DNA from: Clostridia bacterium
Lineage (GTDB): Bacteria; Bacillota; Clostridia; Christensenellales; CAAEEZ01
Reading direction: 5' to 3'
Length of the DNA stretch: 64,000 bases
NCBI GenBank assembly: GCA_900755035.1
Contig: CAAEEZ010000001.1
Span: forward strand, 1-64,000
The notes beneath the pieces are model-generated. The model was not told the origin of the DNA, did no database searches, and was given only the letters and a program-made list of their open reading frames with translations. Position 1 is the stretch's first letter. Every line of letters begins with the position of its first letter. Below are positions 39,275 through 47,898 of this stretch, piece after piece. The translations under genes were made by a program, and so were the position numbers.

Positions 39275-40935
39275 ATTCGTATTACCTTGACGGGACATCC
39301 ATTTAAGGTGTTTTGCAAGAGCCTTATGTGTTTGGGAAGATATATTGTTTCAAGAGAGACGCACCCGTTGAAACACCAATCTGCTATGTCTTCCACACTG
39401 TTTGGAATGCGAATTGTTTTAAGTGCCGTACATCCGCTGAAAGAACTTCTGCTTATAAATTTGAGTCCGTTCGGCAGAACTATATCCGTTAAGGTTTCGC
39501 ATCCCGTAAACGCACTTCTGCCGATATTTACAACAGTTTCGGGAATTACTACTGTTTTCCCTTTTGCCGCAGTAGGAGGACAATATACGATTTCTCTGAC
39601 AGTAGCATCGTAAAGTATACCGTCCACGACCTGATAATACGGACTGTGGTTTTCGATAACGACGTTTTTACAGTTTGCAAAGGGATTATATCCGATTTGG
39701 CGAACCGATTTCGGAATAATAATTTTTTCAATCATATCGCAATTCCAAAAACAGTTTCGACCAATGGTTCTGACAGTGTCGAGAAGTTCAACTACTTTTA
39801 CGCCCGACCCCATGGAATAATGCATACAGGTTGTTGCATTCTTATCGTAGAGAACGCCGTTCACATATTGAAAATATGGACTATCATTGATAAGGCGAAT
39901 GTTACGACAGTCAGAAAAAGCATTGTTTCCCATAAACTTTACGTTCTTGGTAATTCTCACAATTTGTAAGTTTTTGCACTTGTAAAAGCTGTGTTTGCCT
40001 ATCCAAGTCACGCTTTCGGGAATGGTATATTCCGTATCTTTTCTGCCTGCCGTATAATGAATTAATAACTTTTTTGCAGCGTCAAATAAAATGCCGCTTT
40101 CATTGACGAAATGGACGCTTTTGTTGTCAATTTCAATATTCAGACAACCTGCGAAGGGATCATCACCCATTTCTGATACACTGCTTGGAATGTTGATATG
40201 CTTTAAATTTTCACAGTAGACGAAAGCGTCTCCGCAGATGCAGTCCACGCCTTCGGGCAACACAACTCTTTCAATGGCAAGGTTGGACCAAAAGGCACCT
40301 GTACCTATTCTTGTAATACCCTTCGGAACGGTAACCGTCTTTTCACTTCCTGTATATTTCAGAAGTTCGCCGAATTTCACTATAAATTCCGACGGAAATT
40401 CTCCCATATCCGTAGGATTATAGTAATCATCAGAATATATCGGCGCCGTCTTTTCAAACACTCCTGCCGTATATATTTCCGTGCCTATATATAGCTTTGA
40501 TTTAAAATCTATCAACCCTCCTGAAAGTTGGGATGTATATAGACATTCGTTGAATCTTGACTTACGTTTGTACTCAGTAAGCAGGGATTCATAATTCTTA
40601 CCCCAACCTTCTGCAAAAATACCCATATACAGTTCGCCATTGGGCTTTTTGATTACTAAATCATAGCCGGAATCATTCATTACGATTACATTGGCGGAAT
40701 ATCCCTTTTTCAGCAACCTGTCAATACATTCAAGTATGGCGAAATCTTTATATGCAAGCAAAGGATAGCTGTTCCCGAGATATTCAAATCTCTGTTCTTC
40801 AGAATAAATTGTCAGCGTAGTATCGGGATATTGGTAAACAAACACATCGGGCGCTATTTCATCGTATCCGAGTTTACGATATAAAATCACATATTTCATA
40901 TCAATGAACAGAGTGTCTTTTGTCTTTTCAGCCAT
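39271..40935 (-). CDS. Cytoplasmic BspA-type leucine-rich repeat protein
   Basis: 554 aa. Residues 1-170 form an unrecognised N-terminal domain, followed by BspA/LRR_5 repeats to the end (IGTGAFWSN, IGKHSFYKCKNLQIVRI, IGRNCFWNCDMIEKIIIP). Several repeats contain an inserted ATTVHFV/VNGVLYD-type hairpin, as is also seen in the GT fusion. No signal peptide or anchor. Overlaps the kinase gene by 8 nt and the GT fusion by 4 nt. Confidence 0.78.
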   Translation of the reverse strand: MAEKTKDTLFIDMKYVILYRKLGYDEIAPDVFVYQYPDTTLTIYSEEQRFEYLGNSYPLLAYKDFAILECIDRLLKKGYSANVIVMNDSGYDLVIKKPNGELYMGIFAEGWGKNYESLLTEYKRKSRFNECLYTSQLSGGLIDFKSKLYIGTEIYTAGVFEKTAPIYSDDYYNPTDMGEFPSEFIVKFGELLKYTGSEKTVTVPKGITRIGTGAFWSNLAIERVVLPEGVDCICGDAFVYCENLKHINIPSSVSEMGDDPFAGCLNIEIDNKSVHFVNESGILFDAAKKLLIHYTAGRKDTEYTIPESVTWIGKHSFYKCKNLQIVRITKNVKFMGNNAFSDCRNIRLINDSPYFQYVNGVLYDKNATTCMHYSMGSGVKVVELLDTVRTIGRNCFWNCDMIEKIIIPKSVRQIGYNPFANCKNVVIENHSPYYQVVDGILYDATVREIVYCPPTAAKGKTVVIPETVVNIGRSAFTGCETLTDIVLPNGLKFISRSSFSGCTALKTIRIPNSVEDIADWCFNGCVSLETIYLPKHIRLLQNTLNGCPVKVIRI

Positions 40936-41509
40936 TGATAATACCTCTCTTTTTAAGTTCGCTCATCATAAGCTCTACCACCGTTTCTTCGTCAAGGTTT
41001 GTAGTATCAATTACAATGCCTGGCATCTCGTAACGTTCAATAACGCTCCGCATTTTTTCATAAGCCGTTTTGATATACTGAACCTTTCGTAAATCCGAGT
41101 CGTTCGGGTTTCTTTTTCTCATACGCTTTTCTATAACTTCAGGGTCTGCGTAAATAAGAAATGTAAAATCGGGAGAGCCTATCGTCTTGAAAATAGCATC
41201 GAAAATATAATCCGTTTCGGGCGTACCGCTCCAACAGTAATTGGAGAGGATATGTCTGTCGGTAATGATATTCTGTCCTCCGAATTTCTCATAAAGATAA
41301 ATATTTCCAAGTCCGTAAAACCACCCTGTAAATTGCTTGTTGTTGCTTTGATTTACTTCATTGCGAATACGAATATATTCCTTATCTCCTTCCTCATCAA
41401 AGAGAAAGTGCAAAGGTTTTTCAACTAATAAAAACCCGAGTTTTTCCGCAAGCTTTTTCGCCGCCGTACTTTTGCCAACCCCGTCAAATCCTTCAATTGC
41501 TATATGCAT
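40928..41509 (-). CDS. Thymidylate kinase-like deoxynucleotide kinase
   Basis: 193 aa. P-loop FDGVGKST at residues 8-15, a DR motif in TDRHILSNYCW, and a LID-like basic segment (RMRKRNPNDSD). Similar in fold to dTMP kinase or deoxynucleoside kinases; specificity cannot be read from sequence. Phages and elements often carry such kinases for modified or unusual dNTP supply. It lies 11 nt after nrdD, which suggests a role in dNTP synthesis. Confidence 0.75.
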   Translation of the reverse strand: MHIAIEGFDGVGKSTAAKKLAEKLGFLLVEKPLHFLFDEEGDKEYIRIRNEVNQSNNKQFTGWFYGLGNIYLYEKFGGQNIITDRHILSNYCWSGTPETDYIFDAIFKTIGSPDFTFLIYADPEVIEKRMRKRNPNDSDLRKVQYIKTAYEKMRSVIERYEMPGIVIDTTNLDEETVVELMMSELKKRGIING

Positions 41510-41520
41510 AGTTTAATCTC

Positions 41521-43215
41521 CTAATTGGTGGTTCTTGTCTCTACTTCGTGTTTCTTTCCGCTCGTAAACCCGTCAAGGATTTCAAGATAACCGCTTACTC
41601 TGCGTATTCTTGTCACGTCTTTCGATTTGCAGACGGGGCATATATCAAATACGCCCGAAGCACCGCAGGCTTTACATATATCCTTTGGAAAGTTTATTCC
41701 AAGGTATCTCACTCCCGATTTAATCCCTTCTTCCACAAGTTCCCTTAATCCTTCATCATTACCTATGGGTGCTTCGCCAAGTTCAATATAAGAAATAGAA
41801 CCGCCGTTGCAGTAAAGGTGGAAAGCGCCTTCTTTTTGTAATTTTTCTCTTGCAGATATTCCGCTATCGACGTTTACGTGGAAGGAATTTGTATAAAAGC
41901 CTTTGGAGAAAATGTCGAATTTAGGTTTGAACATAGTCTTATCGATTTCAATAAATCTTCCGCTTATGAGTTCGCCGCTTGTTGCCAGAAGCGAAAAGTT
42001 TATGTTCGTTTTATCTCTCTGATCATCGCAATATTCACGCATGAATTTTACAAAGTCAAGAGCGACTTCATAAGCATCTTCCGATAGATAAAAACGAGAA
42101 CCTGTCAACACCTCAACCGCTTCGGAAAGTCCTATAAATCCGATGGAAAGAGTGCCGTGTTTAAATACTTCGGATGGTTTTTCAAACGGTACACACCATA
42201 ACTGACGAGCAAGATTTGCAGGGAAATCTTCCGCATTTATTCTTGTGGTTTTGCGGTATCGGTCGAGCAATATTTCTGTCGTGGTGTTTGCAATTTCCAA
42301 CCACCTCTGCTTGAAAAACTGCACCTTTTCCGCAACTTCTTTCCCGCCATAGGCATTGTCAATCTCAAGAGCGAGGCGAGGGAGATTTATGCTGACGTTG
42401 GCGATATTGCCTCTCCCTATAGCACCTGCATATCCGAATATATCATCTACTACTCTTGTTCTGCACCCCATAACGGAGAGCTTTTCTGCAGGCGTGTTCT
42501 TGTCCCCTTCACAGTCACAAAGCAGATAGGTCGGAATCATTTTCTTTGCCGTGCAAAGCAACGCCTTCTGATAAAGGTCGAAGTTCCTATCTCCTTCGGT
42601 TCTGTTGACGCCGTCACTCACCTTAAACACGATGTTAGGCTTGTACACGATATCGCCGATCTTTTCAAATTCGTCTATCACTGAATAAGCGATAAACCTT
42701 GCTCGCTCGTTACGAGCGAGACCAATATTCAAGGTTACATAGTAGCTTGTTTGCCCCATTCGAGTGTGCGTATTATTGCACCATAAAATAAAATCTCCTA
42801 TGCAAGAAGCTATCAGTTCTCGATTAATTTCGCTATCTGCTACCTCTAACACTCGCAGGATTTCTTCAAGTTCATTATCGAAATTTGCAAACGCCATTCC
42901 TCCCGATTGTTCGTTTCCCATGTCCGCAAACATGGTTTTGAAATATCCGAACAGACGGATGATTTTTGCATTATCCGAAAGCCCTCCGAATAATTCATAA
43001 GGAAATCTTGAGAGGACGTCAAAGGTTAAGCAGTTATATGTTTTTCCATAGGCATCGAGGTCGTGGATATGAATATATCCATCACGATGCAGGCGCGACC
43101 ATTCGCTTGGTAAAGAATCAAGAAGCTCTCTTTTTACAGCTCTTTCGCCGACATTATAGACGCTTCCCACATAACTTGAGCGATTGGCTGCGTTATCGTT
43201 TGTCAATTGTTTCAT
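41521..43215 (-). CDS. nrdD: Anaerobic ribonucleoside-triphosphate reductase, short form without ATP-cone
   Basis: 564 aa, shorter than typical NrdD (about 700 aa or more). It starts directly in the catalytic barrel, with HIHDLDAYGKTYNC near residue 50, so the N-terminal ATP-cone that shuts off activity is missing. GRGNIANVSINLPRLA identifies the family. A C-terminal zinc site (CKACG...CPVC) and a glycyl-radical site RVSGYL with Gly542 are present. It reduces NTPs to dNTPs under anaerobic conditions after radical activation by NrdG. The partner domain is in the upstream fused gene, which overlaps it by 23 nt. Confidence 0.85.
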   Translation of the reverse strand: MKQLTNDNAANRSSYVGSVYNVGERAVKRELLDSLPSEWSRLHRDGYIHIHDLDAYGKTYNCLTFDVLSRFPYELFGGLSDNAKIIRLFGYFKTMFADMGNEQSGGMAFANFDNELEEILRVLEVADSEINRELIASCIGDFILWCNNTHTRMGQTSYYVTLNIGLARNERARFIAYSVIDEFEKIGDIVYKPNIVFKVSDGVNRTEGDRNFDLYQKALLCTAKKMIPTYLLCDCEGDKNTPAEKLSVMGCRTRVVDDIFGYAGAIGRGNIANVSINLPRLALEIDNAYGGKEVAEKVQFFKQRWLEIANTTTEILLDRYRKTTRINAEDFPANLARQLWCVPFEKPSEVFKHGTLSIGFIGLSEAVEVLTGSRFYLSEDAYEVALDFVKFMREYCDDQRDKTNINFSLLATSGELISGRFIEIDKTMFKPKFDIFSKGFYTNSFHVNVDSGISAREKLQKEGAFHLYCNGGSISYIELGEAPIGNDEGLRELVEEGIKSGVRYLGINFPKDICKACGASGVFDICPVCKSKDVTRIRRVSGYLEILDGFTSGKKHEVETRTTN

Positions 43216-44326
43216 GTATCCTCCTTAAATCGATGAACGATTGATTGGTTGATCCTACATACGGTGACACCGTGGTTCTGTTTTCTCTTTGAAATGATCC
43301 GACTTTCAAATAATGGAGCATATCTTTCAGCTCTTCCGGGACATCTTCCTCATTCATTCCTGTGTACATACAAAGGTCGTAACCGTCAAGCGCTTTTGAA
43401 AGCTCAATTATTGCCTTAGATTGAAGAAGCGGCTCACCGCCTGAAAAAGTGATTTTTTTGTTTTTAGCTTTAGCTTTCAAAATTTCGGCGAGTTCATTTA
43501 CGGAGTATCGAGTTCCTGTTGAAAGTGACCACGTCATGGGGTTATGGCAGTCTTTGCAGGCTTTTTTACATCCCTGAAAGAACACCACTGTGCGCAGTCC
43601 GGGACCGTCAACCAACGATTCCCTGTCTGCTATATTATTTACATACAGATAACTACTTTCGAGACATTCTTTCACTGCTGTAAGGCTTGGCAAGATAACG
43701 CATGGTGCTACAACAGGCTCTTTTGAAATCAGGATAGGAGAAAGCCCTGCGCTTAAAGCCCCCATGGCGTCCTTGTCTACCTTGTTCCCGATAAAGTATA
43801 TTTCGGGTGAGGGCAATGCGCCTATCGCCTTCAATACCGACTCAAACGCTTTAACAGACGGTTTACGGTAAGTAACATCCGCACTTGAAACGACTTTTTC
43901 AAAATAATGCAACAGCCCGAATTTATTCAAATATTTTTTTAACGTATCAGAGGAAAAGATACTATTGCTTAGTACGGCAAGCGTATACCCGCGCTCACAG
44001 AGATAATCAAGAAGTTCTTTTGCTCCAACCGCAAGAGTTTCTTCACGGCAAACGGAAAAAAATTCCCATTCGATTTCGTCATAAGGTTTTGAAAGTGCTT
44101 TTTCAAATTTTCTTTCATAAAACTCAAGTTGATTAATAAAACTTGTTTCCAACTGTGTTTCGTTACGCTCAAGCATAAAGCGCTCTCTGTATTCATCTGC
44201 AAACAGTCTTAATTTTTCCCGCTTGTTATCGAAATACGTATCAGCAAGATATGTAAGCCCTCTATTATAATCAAACCACACCTTATCAAGCAAGGTATCA
44301 AAAAGGTCAAATATTATAGTTTTCAT
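43193..44326 (-). CDS. HAD hydrolase fused to NrdG-type radical SAM activase
   Basis: 377 aa in two domains. Residues 1-215 form a HAD-family hydrolase (FDLFDTLL with nucleophile Asp7, SNS near 121, RKPS with Lys155, and GNKVDKDAMGA). The residue two after Asp7 is Phe rather than Asp, as in some dehalogenase-like HADs. Residues 220-377 are a NrdG-like radical SAM domain with CKKACKDC (Cys253, 257, 260) and SGGEPL. The overlap with nrdD shows that the activase serves this reductase. A HAD-NrdG fusion is unusual. The HAD part could dephosphorylate a nucleotide, but this is inference. Confidence 0.82.
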   Translation of the reverse strand: MKTIIFDLFDTLLDKVWFDYNRGLTYLADTYFDNKREKLRLFADEYRERFMLERNETQLETSFINQLEFYERKFEKALSKPYDEIEWEFFSVCREETLAVGAKELLDYLCERGYTLAVLSNSIFSSDTLKKYLNKFGLLHYFEKVVSSADVTYRKPSVKAFESVLKAIGALPSPEIYFIGNKVDKDAMGALSAGLSPILISKEPVVAPCVILPSLTAVKECLESSYLYVNNIADRESLVDGPGLRTVVFFQGCKKACKDCHNPMTWSLSTGTRYSVNELAEILKAKAKNKKITFSGGEPLLQSKAIIELSKALDGYDLCMYTGMNEEDVPEELKDMLHYLKVGSFQRENRTTVSPYVGSTNQSFIDLRRIHETIDKR

Positions 44327-45087
44327 TGTTTCTCAATTATTATCCTGTAATGTTCTGGAATCCTCATGGTTTTTCCATCACGCTGATATATCGCATATCC
44401 GTTGAGTTCTTTTATACGGCGTGTATACATATCTTTATCTTCAATGTATGACAATAAAATTTCTATTTGTTGTTTCAGTGTAAATGCTTCGCCTTTATAA
44501 TTCAAAGATGAATTTATGATAATTTGATTATGAGAAATTGCATTTCGCAAAAGATTAATGAGCCCTAAATCTCTCACCTTGGTGTCTCTCCCTTTAAATA
44601 TACATCCATCATACATCTCGCTATCAGCAATTGAAGAATGAAATCTGCTAAGTTCAGAAAAAGAACATGTATCAAGAATTTCTGCAATTGTAAAAGACTT
44701 CATTCTTTTCCTCTTTAACTTTTTAATAAGTTGTTTCCATATGGTACCCATATCATCGTCCGCATAATTCGGCGAGAGTATTCGTAAAAGTTTCTCTTTC
44801 ACTTCTCCGATAGATAACAATGTATCATAACAATTTGTATTGTTTAATAGCATCGCCCGCATATGCCCCTCTATGATACGCACTGTTTTAAAAATCCAAC
44901 GAGATATACGAGCATCGTATTTTGCACATTCTGTCATTTGATAATATGTAATAACATTGGTAGCTTCCCCACAAGCAATTTCATATATTCTTTGAAACCT
45001 ATCTAAGCCGTTATATTTTATCCAGTCTTTTAGTTTGATTTTTTCATCTTCTGTCGTTATTATGTTTTGTAACCAAGATTCATCCAT
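44323..45087 (-). CDS. Abi_2 family (HEPN-type) abortive infection-like protein
   Basis: 254 aa. It resembles Abi_2/AbiD/F proteins: ITYYQMTECAKYDARISRWI in the N-terminal half, and LRNAISHNQ, which gives the HEPN R-x4-H motif (Arg181, His186). HEPN proteins of this type are RNases or toxins in phage-exclusion systems. It overlaps the HAD-NrdG gene by 4 nt and lies 14 nt after the XRE regulator. The two could form a regulator/toxin pair. Confidence 0.75.
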   Translation of the reverse strand: MDESWLQNIITTEDEKIKLKDWIKYNGLDRFQRIYEIACGEATNVITYYQMTECAKYDARISRWIFKTVRIIEGHMRAMLLNNTNCYDTLLSIGEVKEKLLRILSPNYADDDMGTIWKQLIKKLKRKRMKSFTIAEILDTCSFSELSRFHSSIADSEMYDGCIFKGRDTKVRDLGLINLLRNAISHNQIIINSSLNYKGEAFTLKQQIEILLSYIEDKDMYTRRIKELNGYAIYQRDGKTMRIPEHYRIIIEKQ

Positions 45088-45101
45088 ATTGAGTCCCTCA
45101 C

Positions 45102-45884
45102 TTAAAAAATTTTAATACAGTCAGTATCGCCGTTATACGAAGATACTCGTTCGTAGGTCTCTATCAGTTTAATCGGATTCATAACTTCATTGAGCGTAAC
45201 AGGGCGAGGGCGGCTTTCTATTGAAATAACAACTTCGCCATATAATCTCTTTTGCTTTTTTCCAAGTTCCATTTTTGTTATTTTTTCTATTGGAATTACA
45301 AGAGTGTTTTCTGCTGTCAGGTATGTTTTCAATATTAAATGAGATTGATTGAGTTCTCCCATATAACAACAAACTTTGCCGCGTAATGCACGGGTTATTT
45401 CAATTATTCCACTTGGTAAAATGCCTAACGAAATTGCGGCACATATTATTGCAATAATTTTGAACACTCCGATTTCAAGTCCTAATCCCAACCCAAAACA
45501 CAAGCCCGATAATATAATTAAACAGGCAAAAATAATGCAACATACAAAAGATCGAACAGATAAATTGTTTGCATAGAGTATATATCGAAAACTGCTGTCC
45601 ACTTCTGTTTTTTTTGCTACTTTAGAGTTTTGAAGAACACCGGCTAACACATCAGGATCATTAAGATCTATCGACTCATCAAGCAAAGAATCAAACGAAA
45701 CTTGCAACACTTCTGTTAAATCCCTGATATTTTCAAGTTTTGGCTCGGTTTTTCCATTCTCCCAATCTGATATAGATTGACGGCTGATTCCGTACTGACT
45801 TGTTCGGGATAGTTTTTCTCCTAATGTTTCTTGAGAAAATCCGCGAGCTTTTCTAATAATTCTTATTTTGTCTGAAAGCTTCAT
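45102..45884 (-). CDS. XRE-family regulator with two transmembrane segments
   Basis: 260 aa. The N-terminal HTH_3 domain (residues 6-65; FSQETLGEKL, SRQSISDWENGK) is followed by TM segments near 112-135 and 139-160 and a C-terminal cytoplasmic beta-rich domain (about 170-260). A membrane-anchored XRE regulator is likely to control the operon it heads. The Shine-Dalgarno is GGGGGTG. It is the first gene of the nine-gene cargo operon. Confidence 0.82.
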   Translation of the reverse strand: MKLSDKIRIIRKARGFSQETLGEKLSRTSQYGISRQSISDWENGKTEPKLENIRDLTEVLQVSFDSLLDESIDLNDPDVLAGVLQNSKVAKKTEVDSSFRYILYANNLSVRSFVCCIIFACLIILSGLCFGLGLGLEIGVFKIIAIICAAISLGILPSGIIEITRALRGKVCCYMGELNQSHLILKTYLTAENTLVIPIEKITKMELGKKQKRLYGEVVISIESRPRPVTLNEVMNPIKLIETYERVSSYNGDTDCIKIF

Positions 45885-45987
45885 AGTTTCACCCCCCTAT
45901 GCTCACATTGTAAAGCATATCCTGCGCAAGCACCACCAACCTAAACCTTGAATTTTGTCAAGTATAGCCTTACATTTCTATTTTTTA

Positions 45988-46023
45988 CAAAAAAGAGTCC
46001 TAACAGTTGCCCTGTTAGAACTC
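45988..46023 (-). terminator. Terminator hairpin upstream of the XRE operon (possible attenuator)
   Basis: Twelve-base inverted repeat GAGTCCTAACAG (45995-46006) with CTGTTAGAACTC (46012-46023), T-run on the minus strand (45994-45988). It lies between the promoter at 46183-46211 and the XRE start at 45884, so it either ends a short RNA or attenuates the operon. Confidence 0.75.
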
Positions 46024-46176
46024 TCCTCGTACACTCTTTTGTTCAGGACAGATTCGCAACCGTCGTTACTTCTCTGAAACTGCATTGAAATGTTTTACTG
46101 CTTTATGTCAACCTGTTTTTTGACAAAAAACAACCGTCAAAACGGACGCTTCCATGCAATTTGCTTTATCTATGTA
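46000..46176 (-). ncRNA. Possible small RNA or attenuated leader
   Basis: From the predicted start near 46176 to the terminator there are about 180 nt with no ORF of note, containing small hairpins (near 46135-46150 on the minus strand). It could be a free sRNA or the leader of the cargo operon. Predicted only from promoter and terminator. Confidence 0.35.
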
Positions 46177-46182
46177 TTTTAT

Positions 46183-46211
46183 ATTATATCATAAATTTAT
46201 CCATTCGTCAA
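46183..46211 (-). promoter_or_regulatory. Sigma-A promoter inside the element
   Basis: On the minus strand, TTGACG (46211-46206), 17-nt spacer, TATAAT (46188-46183). It points towards the cargo operon. Confidence 0.72.
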
Positions 46212-46268
46212 CAGAAAACGCAGAGTGCTGACAAGTTGCTCATAGTAATGCTCTTTACATTCTATAAC

Positions 46269-46299
46269 GCAAAAAGAGTTCGGAATTTTACCGAACTCT
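46269..46299 (-). terminator. Terminator near the element's right end
   Basis: 9-bp stem AGAGTTCGG (46275-46283) with CCGAACTCT (46291-46299), T-run on the minus strand. It would stop transcripts entering from the host M20 gene. Confidence 0.78.
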
Positions 46300-46354
46300 C
46301 TTTACAGACTCACTTGCAGGTGTTCCCATTAAAATTATTTTTGTTTACTTATAA

Positions 46355-46398
46355 TCCCTAATAGGAACACCCTTTTGAGGCGTTTTTTTGGTAATAAA
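46355..46398. other. Right attachment site (attR) of the element
   Basis: TCCCTAAT (46355-46362), CACCC (46368-46372), GAGGCGTTTTT (46377-46387) and TAATAAA (46392-46398). It is the inverted counterpart of attL at the same internal spacing. Confidence 0.65.
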
Positions 46399-46403
46399 TA
46401 ATG

Positions 46404-47717
46404 TTATTTATTTGCTTGTATCAGTTTGCGCATAAATTGTACGCCGTCGTAAAGCGTGTCTATATCTAGGCTTTCGTTAGATGCGTGCATACTTGCCATT
46501 TGGTCTGGGTGAAGTAGCATAGGGGTAAAACGCATAGCGCAATCGGATATTTCTTGGAAGTGTCTACAATCCGTTCCACCCATAATTACGTACGGAGCAA
46601 TACCTATTTCAGGGAAAACTTCCTTTACGGTATCGGTAAGTAGTTTGTATCCGTCGCTTTTGGTAGATACGGGAGGCATTGCGTTACGTGCATTTAATAC
46701 CTCGGTTTCAATATCGTATTTGTCGGCTATTGCTTTAAGCGCTTGCAGTGATTCGTCTACGCCTTGGTGTGGTATAAATCTTAGATTTGCCGTTACGCTT
46801 GCTTCTTGTGGTATTACGTTAGCCGCTGACGACGCTTTCGACATTGTGAATACCATAGTAGTTGAAAGTAGTGCGTTGCCGTAAGGGCTTACTTTTGGAA
46901 GCGCCCACGTTACTATCGGCTTAAATACGTTTAGGTGTCCTAGCAAAAATTTAATAGGCCCTGTCATTGCTTTGGACATTTCGCCAAGCATTTCTTCTAC
47001 TTCGGGTTCCATTTTCTTTTTGAAAATTTTGCTGTTTTCCACTTCGGTTACAAACTGAGATAGCCTTGCAATCGGCGTATTTTTTGGAGGACTACTGCTG
47101 TGTCCGCCCTTGCATCTTGCCGTAAATTTAATATCGGCGTAGCCTTTTTCTAGTACGCCTATCATAGCGTAAGGCTTGGTCATACCTGGGAATGGCTCGG
47201 GTAGTATTGCGCCACCTTCGTCAAGGACTATGTACGGGCGTATACCCTTGTCTTTTAGATAATTAACTATGCTAGGAGCGCCGTTACCCGACGTTTCCTC
47301 GTTGTCAGAGCAGGCAATATATACGTCGTAATCGGGAACGAATCCTTCGCTAATTAGTTCGTCTACGGCTTTCATACAAGCGTACAAGGTATTTTTGCAG
47401 TCCATTGCGCCACGTCCCCATATTCTGCCGTCCTCGATTACGCCTTCAAAAGGCGGATATTTCCAATCGCCGTCGTCACAAGGGACTACGTCTTGATGCC
47501 CCATAAGTACGATAGGTTTTTCGTTGCTTTTTCCCGTCCATTTGTAAAGTAGAGCGTTTTCACCTAGGATTCTTATTTCGCATTTTTCGTGCAAAGATGG
47601 AAAAACCTCTTTTAGTACGCTTCTAAACTCCGCAAAATTCTCGTTGCCGATACCCGTTACCGTGTTAACTTTTATCAGTTTTACAAGTTCGTTAGCGTAC
47701 GCAGTTTTCTTGTCCAT
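46404..47717 (-). CDS. M20/M25/M40-family zinc metallohydrolase (dipeptidase-like)
   Basis: 437 aa. Zinc ligands are visible in MGHQDVVP, GRGAMDCK, the catalytic SDNEETSG, and GGTDCRHF with a C-terminal His. The dimerisation domain lies between (GGHSSSPP). The family includes carboxypeptidase S, PepV and acyl-amino-acid hydrolases; cytoplasmic, no signal peptide. Start after GGAGG. Its 3' end abuts attR, and it does not appear truncated. Confidence 0.88.
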   Translation of the reverse strand: MDKKTAYANELVKLIKVNTVTGIGNENFAEFRSVLKEVFPSLHEKCEIRILGENALLYKWTGKSNEKPIVLMGHQDVVPCDDGDWKYPPFEGVIEDGRIWGRGAMDCKNTLYACMKAVDELISEGFVPDYDVYIACSDNEETSGNGAPSIVNYLKDKGIRPYIVLDEGGAILPEPFPGMTKPYAMIGVLEKGYADIKFTARCKGGHSSSPPKNTPIARLSQFVTEVENSKIFKKKMEPEVEEMLGEMSKAMTGPIKFLLGHLNVFKPIVTWALPKVSPYGNALLSTTMVFTMSKASSAANVIPQEASVTANLRFIPHQGVDESLQALKAIADKYDIETEVLNARNAMPPVSTKSDGYKLLTDTVKEVFPEIGIAPYVIMGGTDCRHFQEISDCAMRFTPMLLHPDQMASMHASNESLDIDTLYDGVQFMRKLIQANK

Positions 47718-47898
47718 ATTTCCTCCAAACTTAGTAATATTAGTATATTTTCTATAATTGTAACACTTAGGATATTCTAAGTCAATATTAACGAATAATC
47801 CGTAGGTAAATAATAATTAGATTTGAAAAATATTAGATTTTATCTTATATTGAGGTATAAAAAATATTGCCTTAGTGCACAATTTCAGCGAGGGAAAA

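Larger units (their letters stand above)
45885..46403. other. Gene-free leader region: promoter, terminators, attR
   Basis: 519 nt without a gene. It holds two minus-strand terminator hairpins (45988-46023 and 46269-46299), one strong minus-strand promoter (46183-46211), small hairpins between them, an inverted repeat GGTGTTCCCATTA (46319-46331) / TAATAGGAACACC (46359-46371), and the right attachment site. Confidence 0.65.

Noticed and set aside
33929..40935. Surface adhesins (BspA type)
   Set aside because: The LRR proteins lack signal peptides, membrane anchors and sorting signals, and are coupled to cytoplasmic enzymes.
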